This document shows positions 6,644 to 14,870 of a stretch of DNA of 17,112 nt, piece after piece (positions within the stretch are counted from its first letter, which is position 1; each line of letters opens with the position of its first letter). The stretch is from Brevundimonas sp. UBA5866 (GTDB lineage: Bacteria > Pseudomonadota > Alphaproteobacteria > Caulobacterales > Caulobacteraceae). The position numbers and the translations under genes are program-made. Location of the stretch: the NCBI RefSeq assembly GCF_002432125.1, contig NZ_DJFS01000036.1, positions 1 through 17,112 of the forward strand. Reading direction: 5' to 3'. The notes beneath the pieces were generated by a model. That model had not been told where the DNA came from. It made no database searches and saw only the letters and a program-made list of their open reading frames with translations.

Positions 6644-7765
6644 TTAGGCCACCTTCACAGCGCGGGTCACCCACGGATAGCCGTTCGGGCCCAGTGCATA
6701 GGCTTCGGCTTCAAAGCCCAGTTTCTGCAGTTCGGTTTCCCACGAGGCCAGGCAGGTTTCGCGGAAATAGGGCTCTTCGCGGTGGTCGTTGTCCCACTCC
6801 AGCAGGACGGCGGTGAAGATGTCCACGCCGCGGAACGGTGCCGGATCGGAGATGACGAACTCGCCGCCCATCTTCAGTACGCGGTGCACTTCCTTGAACA
6901 TCTCGATGTTCACCGGCACCGGCGCTTCGTGGTGGACGGCATAGCTGAACACGGCATCGACGCTTTCGTCTTCCAGACCCGTGGCGCGGGCGTCGGCCTG
7001 TTTCAGGTGGAACTGCATGCCGATACGTTCGGCCATGCGGTGGGCTTCCTTCAGGCCGCGACCGTTCAGATCGCAACCGATCAGCTCGGCCTCGGGGAAG
7101 ACCTTGCGCAGGGCCATCAGGGTGCCGATGCCGCCGCAGCCGATTTCAAGGATGCGTTTGTGGTCACGGCGGCGGAACTGCTCGACCACATCGATACGCT
7201 GGCGGGCGATGTTCGAGCCCGGAGGCACAGCGGCAAAGCCACCGTATTTGAACACGCGGCCAATGCCTGCGCCCTTGCCGCCCAGATCGAAGTCATCGAT
7301 GCCGTGCGGGGCCAGGTGGTAGTGGACGCCGTCGTAGTATTCCGGAATTTCGATGTCGGGGTTCAGCTCCAGCGTACCGCCCGCGCCGTTGACCGGCAGT
7401 TCGGCGTCACGCAGGTACTCTTCGCGCTTCTCTTCGACCGAGATGACGTTACGCGCCATCATTTCCTCGGCGACGTAGCGCTGAACAAAGCGCTCCATAC
7501 GGTAGATATTGCTGCTGAAGGCCAGTTCCTTGGCTTCGTCCACGCGGGCGGCGATCTCTTCGGGGGTGCCCGGCTTTTCGTGGGCGGCCTTCAGGGCCTG
7601 CCCCTTGGGAGAGGCCTCGAACTCTTCGCGGGCCGTATCGCGCAGGTCCACCGCGGCATATTTCAGCATTGCGCCCAGAATATCGAGGCTGGCGCGGCTG
7701 CGCTGGGTCATACCCACGGCGGTCGGGAACATGGCGGCGGGTTTTACGGTATCGGCTTCAGGCAT
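6644..7765 (-). CDS. Class I SAM-dependent methyltransferase with long N-terminal domain
   Basis: 373 residues. The C-terminal half is a Rossmann methyltransferase: motif I LEIGCGGIGTL (206-216, SAM-binding glycines), the acidic residue of CDLN (Asp232), motif IV DAVFSYAVHHE, then EVHRVLKMGGEFVISDP. The roughly 200-residue N-terminal part is helical with a conserved-looking YYDGVHYHLAPHGIDDFDL and KYGGFAAVPPGSN leading into motif I. It may form a cap over the substrate, as in O- and C-methyltransferases for bulky small molecules. The methyl acceptor is unknown. ATG 7765 has GGAG 7 bases upstream. It is transcribed divergently from the DHA1 transporter (167-base gap) and ends at the UUCG terminator. 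I recall similar sphingomonad proteins of this length but cannot name a studied member. Confidence 0.85.
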   Translation of the reverse strand: MPEADTVKPAAMFPTAVGMTQRSRASLDILGAMLKYAAVDLRDTAREEFEASPKGQALKAAHEKPGTPEEIAARVDEAKELAFSSNIYRMERFVQRYVAEEMMARNVISVEEKREEYLRDAELPVNGAGGTLELNPDIEIPEYYDGVHYHLAPHGIDDFDLGGKGAGIGRVFKYGGFAAVPPGSNIARQRIDVVEQFRRRDHKRILEIGCGGIGTLMALRKVFPEAELIGCDLNGRGLKEAHRMAERIGMQFHLKQADARATGLEDESVDAVFSYAVHHEAPVPVNIEMFKEVHRVLKMGGEFVISDPAPFRGVDIFTAVLLEWDNDHREEPYFRETCLASWETELQKLGFEAEAYALGPNGYPWVTRAVKVA

Positions 7766-7931
7766 AGTCGCGCTCCATCGATGCTAGCTGGACAGTACTA
7801 TGAAATCGCGTGGCGACGAATGTCCGGAACGCTGTTCTCGATGGCCGCTATGCGGATAAAGGACCGATGCGCCTTTCCGCGGGGGGGCGCGACTGGCGAC
7901 TAGTGCGGGTCCAACCGAAAGACCTGCCAAT

Positions 7932-9125
7932 ATGTCGACCGACACTTCGCGCCAGACGCTGACGCTGCTGGCCTTGTTCATGACTGTAGCCATCGGAGCC
8001 ATCGGCTTTGGCATGGCGATCCCGCTACTGCCCTCCTATGCGCGCGCGTTCCAGATCGACGCATGGCAGGTGGGGCTGATCTTTGCTGTTTTCTCCATAG
8101 GCCAGGCGATAGGCGAGGCGGTATGGGGGCGTTTGTCCGACAAGCTGGGGCGAAAGCCGGTGCTGCTCATGACGCTGGCCCTGGGTGTGGTCGGCTATGT
8201 CGGCATGGCCTATGCGCCCACCTATGTGACTTGCCTGATCGCCCGTCTGCTGTGCGGCGTGGCTGCGGGCAGCACCGGTGTCGTGCAGGCCCTCATCATA
8301 GATATGACCCCGCGTGACAAGCTGACCGGGCGACTGGCCATCATCAGTGCCTGTGCCAGCATCGGCTTTGTCGTCGGACCGGCTGTCGGTGGTCTGCTGG
8401 CGTCGCCGGAAGACGGGCTGGCCGGTTTCCGCCTGTGCTTCCTGCTGTCGGCGGGCTTCAGCCTTGCCAGCTTCCTGATCATCGCAGGCGCGGTGCCACA
8501 CACGAAAAAGGTCGCCGCCGACAGACAAAGTCTGGTCGATGCGCCCTTCCGCCTCAGCCGTGCGGCCCTGTGCCTCATTCTGGTCGGGGTGGGGGTCATG
8601 GCGGCTTTTGCCGGTGTGGAATCTGTCTTTGGCCTGTGGACCGAGCGTCTGTTCCAGTGGTCCCCGCGTGAGCTGGGCCTCGCCTTCGCTATGGCAGGTT
8701 GCGCCGGTGCGGGCGTGCAGATGCTGGTGACCGCGCGGGCGGTGCGCCGCTTTGGCGATCGCAAGGTTCTGGTCTTTGGTCTGTGTATGACGGCGCTGGC
8801 CCTTCTGGGGCAGTCCGCACCGCTGAGCGGCGGCATGATGACAGGTCTGATTGCGCTGGCATCGCTGGGGCTGGCCCTGTCCATGCCGACAGCAGCATCG
8901 CTGCTGTCCAAGGAAGCCGCACCGGGGCAGGCCGGTCGCTTGATGGGGGCCAATATGGCGGCGGCGGCGGCATCACGCATTCTGGGCCCCATTATCGCCG
9001 GTGCCCTTTATGCCTTTGTCGCGCCGCAGGTGCCCTTCCTGCTGGGGGCGGGACTGGTGCTTGTCTCGGTGGTGCTGGCCTTGGGAATCGACCGCGCCCG
9101 CTCGGTCGGGACCGTTACCGGCTAA
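7932..9125 (+). CDS. MFS transporter, DHA1 (TetA/Bcr-like) family
   Basis: 397 residues with about 12 hydrophobic segments. MFS motif A, GRLSDKLGRKPVLL (66-79), lies in the loop after helix 2, and GFVVGPAVGGLLA is the motif C glycine/proline pattern of antiporters. The MAIPLLPSYARAF start is typical of DHA1 drug:H+ antiporters. It should export or exchange a small organic compound across the inner membrane; the substrate is not deducible. ATG 7932 is preceded by only a weak GAAAGA-like ribosome site. It stands alone between the divergent methyltransferase and the hairpin at 9153-9183. A run of seven G lies at 7881-7887 in its leader region. Confidence 0.85.
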   Translation: MSTDTSRQTLTLLALFMTVAIGAIGFGMAIPLLPSYARAFQIDAWQVGLIFAVFSIGQAIGEAVWGRLSDKLGRKPVLLMTLALGVVGYVGMAYAPTYVTCLIARLLCGVAAGSTGVVQALIIDMTPRDKLTGRLAIISACASIGFVVGPAVGGLLASPEDGLAGFRLCFLLSAGFSLASFLIIAGAVPHTKKVAADRQSLVDAPFRLSRAALCLILVGVGVMAAFAGVESVFGLWTERLFQWSPRELGLAFAMAGCAGAGVQMLVTARAVRRFGDRKVLVFGLCMTALALLGQSAPLSGGMMTGLIALASLGLALSMPTAASLLSKEAAPGQAGRLMGANMAAAAASRILGPIIAGALYAFVAPQVPFLLGAGLVLVSVVLALGIDRARSVGTVTG

Positions 9126-9152
9126 CAGCGATATCCGCCTGTCGGAAACTTC

Positions 9153-9183
9153 AATGGCTGCATCCGGCAAGGGTGCAGCCATT
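9153..9183 (+). terminator. Strong hairpin after the DHA1 transporter
   Basis: AATGGCTGCA and TGCAGCCATT form a perfect 10-bp stem around an 11-base loop. The hairpin starts 27 bases after the transporter stop and is followed by TCAGTTTG, only moderately T-rich. Termination is likely but not certain. Confidence 0.6.
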
Positions 9184-9187
9184 TCAG

Positions 9188-9204
9188 TTTGTGCACTGCG
9201 CAAA
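9188..9204. promoter_or_regulatory. Inverted repeat TTTGTGC-ACT-GCGCAAA before the receptor gene
   Basis: Seven-base arms with one mismatch and a three-base spacer, 94 bases upstream of the TonB receptor start. The adjoining CTATCC (9206-9211) and the preceding AAAT echo candidate A. It is a possible operator or part of the receptor promoter; I cannot place -35 and -10 boxes with confidence. Confidence 0.35.
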
Positions 9205-9297
9205 TCTATCCATCACGCGAGAAATGCCGATTGAACGGATGCGGACTGTCCGAGCCAAGCCCCCAATACCGCCTGCAAGGAAGAGGGGTTTTCCAAA

Positions 9298-11595
9298 ATG
9301 TCCACCAAGACTACGCGTTCAAAACTCTATTTGGCGGCGACGGCGCTCGGGACGGTTCTGCTGTCCAGCGGGCAGGTCTGGGCACAATCCGCCGATGATA
9401 CCCAGGTCGCTTCGGCGGTGGACGATATCGTGGTGACGGCGCGCCTGCGCAAGGAAACCCTTCAGGAAGTGCCCGCCGCCATCAGCGCCTTCAGCTCGGA
9501 GACCATGGCCAAGGCGGGCATCCAGAACCTGGAGACCCTGGCTGCAGCGACCCCGGGTCTGTCATTCCAGAGCATCGGCGGCACCTATCAGGCTCCGGTT
9601 ATCCGCGGCCTCGCCCAGATCGACCAGACCGCGCCTATCGGCAACGTCGGTGTGTTCGTTGACGGCATCTATCTGAACAACCGCTCGGGTCTGGAGTTCG
9701 GCTATCTGGACCTGGCCCGCGTCGAAGTGGTCAAGGGTCCGCAGAGCGCTCTGTACGGCCGCAACACCTTCTCGGGCGCGATCAACTACGTCTCGAAAGA
9801 GCCGACCCTGGGCTACTATTCCGGCTCGGTTCAGGCAGAGATCGGTGATTACGGCCGCCGCTCGCTGCAAGGCAGCCTGTCGATCCCCATCGGTGAAATC
9901 GCTGCCATTCGCGTCTGGGGTGGTGAAGGCGAGTTCGACGGTACCATCGACAACCGCCGTGACGGTGGTCACCTCGGTGGTTACGACTTGCGCCGCAATC
10001 TCGGTGCCTCGCTGCTGTTCCAGCCGACCGACCGCTTCTCGGCGCGCTTCTTCCACATGCGTACCGACACCTTCGAGGATCAGGCTCCGTACGCCTTCGT
10101 CGAGACCTACGATAACAACTGCGGCTCGCAGACCACCGGACCGCGCGGCGACCGCATGACCCTGTACTGCGGCAGCCTGCCGTATCCGGAAAGCGTGGAC
10201 CTGGACACTGAGGCAGCCACCGGCCTGACCGGCTACAGCACCCTGTCGTACGCCACTGCTAGCTATGACATGGATTTCGCGACGGTCACTGCCACCCTGG
10301 GCTATACCTATGCGAAGTTCGGTCAGAACAACGACGGCACCGGCCGTGCGGACGCCATCTCCACGCCGCTGGCACCGGGTAGCCAGCTTTCCCAGCAGAG
10401 CTACGCCCAGACCGTCGGCGATGCTTCGGACGAGCTGTCTTTCGACCTGAAACTGACGTCGTCGGCAGACCAGCGTCTGCGCTGGATCGTTGGTGTCTAT
10501 GCCTTTGACGGCAGCATCAGCGACGGCCTGTACAGCTACTATGCCCATCTCAACGACCCGTCGACGCTGACGCTGAATTTCGCGCGCGGCGGTACGATGG
10601 AGCTGAGCGGCAAGGCCATCTACGCTTCGGCTGATTACGACTTTACCGACCGCCTGACCCTGTCGGTCGAGGGCCGCTACAGCAGCGAAACCCAGACCTA
10701 TGAAGGTGCGGCCGCAACGGGCGGTGCCAAGGGCGAGCAGGACTACAACTACTTCACGCCCAAGGCCTCACTGAAGTTCCAGTATTCGCCGGACACCATG
10801 TTCTACGCGTCGGCGGCTCACGGCTACAAGATCGGTGGCTTCAACTCGCAGGCCGGTGGCAAGCCGGAGTTCACCTTCGATCCGGAAACCAACTGGTCGT
10901 ACGAAGCCGGTGTGAAGAGCACCATGTTCGATCGCAAGCTGCAATTCTCGACCTCGATCTTCTACATCGACTGGACGGACATCCAGGTGCAGGGCGCGAT
11001 CCCGGGCGCTTCGCTGGCCGTGACCCAGAACAACGAGGGTGCGACCTCCTACGGTATCGAGTGGGATTCGACCTATTACTTCACGCCGAACCTGTCGCTG
11101 CGCACCAGCTTCGCCCTGATGGACCCGACCTACAAGGACGGCACCGAGGACGCCGAGATCGCTGCTCCGTGCGGTCGCATGATCGGCACGGCCATCACCG
11201 AGCCGGGCTGCTCGATCGATGTGGGCGGCAAGCAGCTGTCGCGTACCACCAAGGCCCAGTACTCCATCGGCGGCGAATACACCCTGCCGCAACTGGTCGG
11301 TGACTTCGACGGCTATGTCCGCGTCGATTACTCGTGGCAGGAGGCCAAGCCTTCGACCAGCCTGAACTGGGACACCCAGGGCGATCTGGCCCTGACCAAC
11401 CTTCAGGTCGGTCTGCAGAACGGCCGCATCACCATCGCCGGCTGGGTCCGCAACCTGTTCGACGAGGAATACCTCGCACGCGCCACCTTCACGCCTTCGA
11501 CGCTCGACGGCGCACCGGTCACCGGTGTCGTTCAGACCCGCGTCTATCCGGGCGAGCGCCGCACCATGGGCCTGCGCGTCAGCTACGCCTTCTGA
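9298..11595 (+). CDS. TonB-dependent outer-membrane receptor
   Basis: 765 residues. A signal peptide ends at VWA-Q (cut after residue 29) and a TonB box DDIVVTAR (42-49) follows. The plug domain (about 55-165) has QEVPAAISAFS, ETLAAATPGLSFQ, RGLAQIDQTAPIGNVGVFVDGIYL and the hallmark LARVEVVKGPQSALYGRNTFSGAINY. The remaining 600 residues are a beta-barrel with alternating aromatic strands, ending in Phe (LRVSYAF) as outer-membrane proteins do. It imports a scarce or bulky ligand using TonB energy. Nothing points to iron; in sphingomonads and caulobacters many such receptors take up carbohydrates or plant aromatics. Codon choice is strongly C-biased, hinting at high expression. GGAAGAGGGG lies upstream of ATG 9298. 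An exported SnoaL-like gene follows after 20 bases, probably co-transcribed. Confidence 0.95.
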   Translation: MSTKTTRSKLYLAATALGTVLLSSGQVWAQSADDTQVASAVDDIVVTARLRKETLQEVPAAISAFSSETMAKAGIQNLETLAAATPGLSFQSIGGTYQAPVIRGLAQIDQTAPIGNVGVFVDGIYLNNRSGLEFGYLDLARVEVVKGPQSALYGRNTFSGAINYVSKEPTLGYYSGSVQAEIGDYGRRSLQGSLSIPIGEIAAIRVWGGEGEFDGTIDNRRDGGHLGGYDLRRNLGASLLFQPTDRFSARFFHMRTDTFEDQAPYAFVETYDNNCGSQTTGPRGDRMTLYCGSLPYPESVDLDTEAATGLTGYSTLSYATASYDMDFATVTATLGYTYAKFGQNNDGTGRADAISTPLAPGSQLSQQSYAQTVGDASDELSFDLKLTSSADQRLRWIVGVYAFDGSISDGLYSYYAHLNDPSTLTLNFARGGTMELSGKAIYASADYDFTDRLTLSVEGRYSSETQTYEGAAATGGAKGEQDYNYFTPKASLKFQYSPDTMFYASAAHGYKIGGFNSQAGGKPEFTFDPETNWSYEAGVKSTMFDRKLQFSTSIFYIDWTDIQVQGAIPGASLAVTQNNEGATSYGIEWDSTYYFTPNLSLRTSFALMDPTYKDGTEDAEIAAPCGRMIGTAITEPGCSIDVGGKQLSRTTKAQYSIGGEYTLPQLVGDFDGYVRVDYSWQEAKPSTSLNWDTQGDLALTNLQVGLQNGRITIAGWVRNLFDEEYLARATFTPSTLDGAPVTGVVQTRVYPGERRTMGLRVSYAF

Positions 11596-11615
11596 TCGAT
11601 AGGGAAAACGAAACG

Positions 11616-12083
11616 ATGAAATCCATGACCCGTCTGACGATGGCTGCCGTTGCAGCCATCACCCTGACCGCCGGAGCCCCCGCTATGGCCCAGACCGCCG
11701 AGGAAATCGAAGCCGCCAAGAACGAGATCTGGGCGATGGAGCTGTCGATCTACGCCGGTCGCGAGCAGGGCAATATGGACAACTACCGCAACAATGTCGC
11801 GGAAGGTTACATGGCCTGGCCGCCGGTCACCGCCACCCCGATGCGCGCCACCAATCTGGGCCGTGCGGGCGACCGCACCGACAACCGCGAACTGATTGCC
11901 CTGACCTTCCAGGACTTCTCGATGAACGGTGACACGGCGGTGATCTATTACAAGTCGCACCGTACCCGCCGTGCCGATGGCACCCCCGCCGATGACCGTT
12001 TCGACGTCACCCACACCTGGGTGAAGCGGGATGGTCGCTGGGGCGTGTTCGCGGGCATGGCTCGTACCACTCCGGAAAACTGA
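11616..12083 (+). CDS. Exported SnoaL/DUF4440-like protein
   Basis: 155 residues. A Sec signal peptide ends at AMA-Q (about residue 25). The mature part fits the NTF2-like alpha+beta cone: an N-terminal helix (IEAAKNEIWAMELSIYAGREQGNMDNYRNNVAEGYMAW), then strands ALTFQDFSMNGDTAVIYYKSHRTR and THTWVKRDGRWGVFAGMART. This is the pattern of SnoaL-like/DUF4440 proteins, which include isomerases, cyclases, hydratases and non-catalytic binders. In the periplasm it could bind or modify the ligand delivered by the receptor 20 bases upstream; this is inference. ATG 11616 gives the natural signal peptide. The operon ends at the terminator 19 bases after the stop codon. Confidence 0.8.
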   Translation: MKSMTRLTMAAVAAITLTAGAPAMAQTAEEIEAAKNEIWAMELSIYAGREQGNMDNYRNNVAEGYMAWPPVTATPMRATNLGRAGDRTDNRELIALTFQDFSMNGDTAVIYYKSHRTRRADGTPADDRFDVTHTWVKRDGRWGVFAGMARTTPEN

Positions 12084-12101
12084 TCGGCCTTGCGGCCAAG
12101 G

Positions 12102-12130
12102 GCGGGACGCTTCGGCGTCCCGCTTATTTT
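12102..12130 (+). terminator. Intrinsic terminator, UUCG loop
   Basis: GCGGGACGC (12102-12110), TTCG, GCGTCCCGC (12115-12123), then TTATTTT. A perfect 9-bp stem separates the receptor/SnoaL unit from the GPH symporter gene that starts 22 bases later. Confidence 0.92.
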
Positions 12131-12151
12131 CGTTTCTAGCGAGGACAGCGT

Positions 12152-13582
12152 TTGACCGCTCTTGCAATAAATCCCCAGCGCAAACTGGCTGCGGGTCCGG
12201 TGACGGATAAACAGATCGCTGCCTATTCGGTCGCCGCGTTCGCCATCATGTTCCTGTCGCAACCGGTGACGGCCTTTGTGCCGCAGCTGTATGCGAAGGA
12301 GTTCGGCTTCAGCCTTGGCGCACTGGGTATGGTGCTACTGGCTGGCCGTTTTATCGAAGCATTCAACGACCAGCTGTTCGGCTTTCTGTCGGACCGCATG
12401 CGCTCCAAGCGTTTCGGACGCAAGCCGTGGATCGCCGCCGGCGCGACCCTGATGGTGCTGGCCGCCTTCTTCCTGTTGAAGCCGCCGCCGGGCATCGGCC
12501 TGCTGTACTTCTTCGTCTGGCGTGTCGTCTACGACATGTCGGCCACCATGCAGAACATCAACTACAGCGCATGGGGGGCCGAGCTTTCGGACGATTATCA
12601 CACCCGCTCGCGGGTGACGGCCTTCCGCGGCTTCTCCTCGCAACTGGGCAGCGTACTGAACGACCTGCTACCGATCCTCGTGGCATGGGCCGGTCTGACC
12701 GCTTCGTCTAATTATTCGATGGAGATGATGGGCTATTTCTTCATCGTTGCCCTGATCACCATTCCGCTGATGACGGCCATTTCGCTGATCGGCGCGCCCA
12801 AGGGCGTGGCTCCGGTTTCGACCGAGCGTCCGAACGTTCTGGGCCTTTACAAGGCGGTGAAGACCAACCGTCCGTTCTGGGTCTATCTGGGCTGCTTCAT
12901 CATGACCGGCTTCGGTCTGGGGGCCCTGCAACTGATGTTCACCTTCTATGACGGCTATCTGAAGGTGGGCCAGTGGTATCCGTATATGATGACCGCCTTC
13001 TCCATCGTGACGGTGGTGGCCATTCCGTTCTGGACGTGGCTGTCGAAAAAGGTCGGCAAGCACCGCGCCTACAGCTCGTCGATGATCATCGCTTCGCTGG
13101 CCATGAACCTGTTCTGGTTCGTGAACCCCAGCACGCTTCCGGTCGAAACCGTCGCCCTGTTCGCCACCGGCGTGGTGGTCATCATGGGCATCGGCGTGGC
13201 GGCCAGTATGGTGCTTCCCGCTGCGATCCTTGCCGATGTCATTGACTATGGCACGTGGAAGACGGGCATTGTCCGCACCGGCAGCTATTTCGCCTTCTAT
13301 CTGCTGACGACCAAGATCGCCTCGGCCATCGGCGCGGCGGCGGGTTTCATGGCACTTGAAGCCTTTGGCTATGACGCCAAGGCCGGGGCCGTGAACGACA
13401 GCTTTGCCACCTTCGGCATCATGTTCGTGGTGGTTCTGGTGCCGACGATACTGAAGATCAGCGGCTCGCTGATGCTGTGGAACTTCCCGCTGGACGAGCG
13501 CCGCCACGGCATCCTCGCCAAGCGTCTGCGCCAGCGTGTCGAGCGTTCGGCCCGCGAGATGGAGGAGCCGATCGTTGGCTGA
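12152..13582 (+). CDS. GPH-family (MelB-like) symporter, MFS_2
   Basis: 476 residues with about 12 membrane segments. Family signatures are GRFIEAFNDQLFGFLSDRMR (65-84; Asp73 matches a cation-site Asp of the MelB group, while Glu69 stands where Asp is usual), then FGRKPW, YSAWGAELSDDYHTRSRVTAFR and the late ADVIDYGTWKTGIVRTGSYFA. GPH carriers import sugars, glycosides, uronides or similar organic acids with Na+ or H+. The start is TTG 12152 with GAGGA 6 bases upstream; the first in-frame ATG is about 32 codons in and would cut into helix 1. The downstream hydrolase gene overlaps its stop by 8 bases, so the two are coupled. Placed after the receptor unit, it is the likely inner-membrane importer for the same ligand. 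Confidence 0.9.
   Translation: MTALAINPQRKLAAGPVTDKQIAAYSVAAFAIMFLSQPVTAFVPQLYAKEFGFSLGALGMVLLAGRFIEAFNDQLFGFLSDRMRSKRFGRKPWIAAGATLMVLAAFFLLKPPPGIGLLYFFVWRVVYDMSATMQNINYSAWGAELSDDYHTRSRVTAFRGFSSQLGSVLNDLLPILVAWAGLTASSNYSMEMMGYFFIVALITIPLMTAISLIGAPKGVAPVSTERPNVLGLYKAVKTNRPFWVYLGCFIMTGFGLGALQLMFTFYDGYLKVGQWYPYMMTAFSIVTVVAIPFWTWLSKKVGKHRAYSSSMIIASLAMNLFWFVNPSTLPVETVALFATGVVVIMGIGVAASMVLPAAILADVIDYGTWKTGIVRTGSYFAFYLLTTKIASAIGAAAGFMALEAFGYDAKAGAVNDSFATFGIMFVVVLVPTILKISGSLMLWNFPLDERRHGILAKRLRQRVERSAREMEEPIVG
13561..13567 (+). promoter_or_regulatory. Shine-Dalgarno inside the symporter gene for the hydrolase TTG
   Basis: GGAGGAG lies 7 bases before TTG 13575, within the last codons of the symporter gene. 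It selects this start and implies coupled translation. Confidence 0.6.
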
Positions 13583-14402
13583 TCGCAACGCAAAGTCGCT
13601 GCGCTCTGAAAAGGCTGTCCGGGCTGTCCGCCCGGGCAGCCTCTTTCTTGATCGCCGCGTGTTTCTCATCGCCACACTGGGGACAGGCATGATCGGTGCC
13701 GCAAAGGCCGAGGTCCGTTTGATCACGATTGAGGGTATCGGCACCGCACGTCTGCATCCGGCACAGAACCCGCGTGCGGTCATGGCCGTTGTGCCGGGCT
13801 TCGGCTGTGCGGCCCGTCGCTATGACTGGATGGCCGCATTGAACCGGCATGGCGTGACGGTGGTCATTCCCGAACTGGCGGATATCGACGGCCTTAAGGG
13901 TATGCAGCACCTCTTTGAGCATCTGCGCCGCTATGGATTGCCCCTTTATCTGGCGGGGCATTCCGCAGGGGGATCCATGTTGCTGGACGCACTGGAAAGC
14001 GATCCGTCACGCAATGATCGGATCACCCGACCGTCGGACTATGCCCCGCCGCAGGACGTTCAGGGCGTTGTCGTCATGGGGGCATCGTTGCAGCCGCAAC
14101 TGCTGACGATACTGTTGCCCTATCGTCAGGAAGACACGCCGCTGACCCGCCCCGCACACACGCGGGTGATGTTTATCAGCGGCACCCACGACACCATCGC
14201 CACGCCCCGTCGGGTCGATAAGACCATCGCCCGATATGGCGAACCGTCCGAACATGTGGTGCTGGAGGGCGCGAACCATTACGGCTTTGTCGAAGGGCAT
14301 GAGCCCACCGACAACGCGGCCTCGGGTCTGGAGGGTGCCATTGACGGCTCCCTGCAGAGGCAGGCCGTTCTGGACCATCTGGTCCGCTTCCTCGGTGTAT
14401 AA
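13575..14402 (+). CDS. Probable Tat-exported alpha/beta hydrolase
   Basis: 275 residues from TTG 13575. The N-terminus has LDRRVFLIATLGTGMIGAAKA (about 25-45), a twin-arginine followed by a hydrophobic stretch and AKA cleavage site, so Tat export to the periplasm is likely. The hydrolase core has the nucleophile elbow GHSAGG (Ser130), an acid in SGTHD (Asp206) and His235 in GANHYGF, a full Ser-Asp-His triad in the right order. VVPGFGCAARRYDW (72-85) matches the oxyanion region seen in chlorophyllase/dienelactone-hydrolase-like esterases. It probably cleaves an ester or lactone of the imported substrate. Its overlap with the symporter gene supports a shared task. The Tat motif (DRRVFL) departs from the S/T-R-R-x-F-L-K consensus at the first position, so cytoplasmic location remains possible. 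Confidence 0.8.
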   Translation: MADRNAKSLRSEKAVRAVRPGSLFLDRRVFLIATLGTGMIGAAKAEVRLITIEGIGTARLHPAQNPRAVMAVVPGFGCAARRYDWMAALNRHGVTVVIPELADIDGLKGMQHLFEHLRRYGLPLYLAGHSAGGSMLLDALESDPSRNDRITRPSDYAPPQDVQGVVVMGASLQPQLLTILLPYRQEDTPLTRPAHTRVMFISGTHDTIATPRRVDKTIARYGEPSEHVVLEGANHYGFVEGHEPTDNAASGLEGAIDGSLQRQAVLDHLVRFLGV

Positions 14403-14403
14403 A

Positions 14404-14429
14404 AAAAGACCCCTTCTCAGGGGTCTTTT
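14404..14429. terminator. Bidirectional intrinsic terminator
   Basis: AAAAGACCCCT pairs with AGGGGTCTTTT around TCTC, a perfect 11-bp stem with flanking A and T runs. It lies directly after the hydrolase stop and 29 bases before the end of the convergent small gene. Confidence 0.9.
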
Positions 14430-14457
14430 CAGCATCAAACGGGGGACGTCGTAGGGA

Positions 14458-14754
14458 TCAGGCGTCGGCCAGACCCGCACGTTTCAGGATCTGCTCGACG
14501 TGGTGCTCGCGGGCAGCAATCGGTGCACCGACAACGGCGGCCACCATGCGGTCGCGCACTTTCTCCAGTTCGGCTTCCTGTTCCGGCGTGAAGGAGAAGT
14601 CGTCGATAGCCTTGGCATCGACCACGCCCTTGGCATCCAGCATGGCCTCGAGAACCGCCATACGGTCGCGCAGGATCCACACTTCAGACAGAAGCGCGGT
14701 CACCATGCGGCCCAGATCATCGACATTGTCCTGGTTCAGATAGATGTTGGCCAT
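14458..14754 (-). CDS. Conserved-looking 98-residue soluble protein, unknown
   Basis: The protein begins MANIYLNQDNVDDLGRMVTALLSEVWILRDRMAVLEAMLDAKG, which is helical with heptad-like leucines and could form a short coiled coil. A Phe-containing hinge (DDFSFTPEQEAELEKVRDRMVAAV) and a last helix (AREHHVEQILKRAGLADA) follow. There is no signal peptide or membrane segment. GGAGG lies 5 bases before ATG 14754. Clean codon use and a terminator facing its end argue that it is a real gene. The downstream-in-window aldo/keto reductase lies 116 bases upstream on the same strand, so both may be co-transcribed. I do not recognise the family; a small partner or adaptor subunit is one guess, unsupported. 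Confidence 0.75.
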   Translation of the reverse strand: MANIYLNQDNVDDLGRMVTALLSEVWILRDRMAVLEAMLDAKGVVDAKAIDDFSFTPEQEAELEKVRDRMVAAVVGAPIAAREHHVEQILKRAGLADA

Positions 14755-14870
14755 TGGGTCCTCCGGTTCGTGCCCTTGTGCGGGCGCATAGGTTCGTCGT
14801 CAGTGTGAAGGCTATGACAAGCGTCGCGGCTGCATAGATGGCCTGCGCCGCTTATCCGTCCTGCGATTAG

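Noticed and set aside
7881..7887. G7 tract upstream of the DHA1 transporter, and C8 tract at 17080-17087 in the FAD gene, as phase-variable switches
   Set aside because: Runs of 7-8 are short for phase variation and both reading frames continue normally; there is no evidence of length variation in a single sequence.
9562..10548. A 328-codon minus-strand frame inside the TonB receptor gene
   Set aside because: It is fully antisense to a well-supported receptor, low in recognisable motifs, and explained by strong third-position GC bias.
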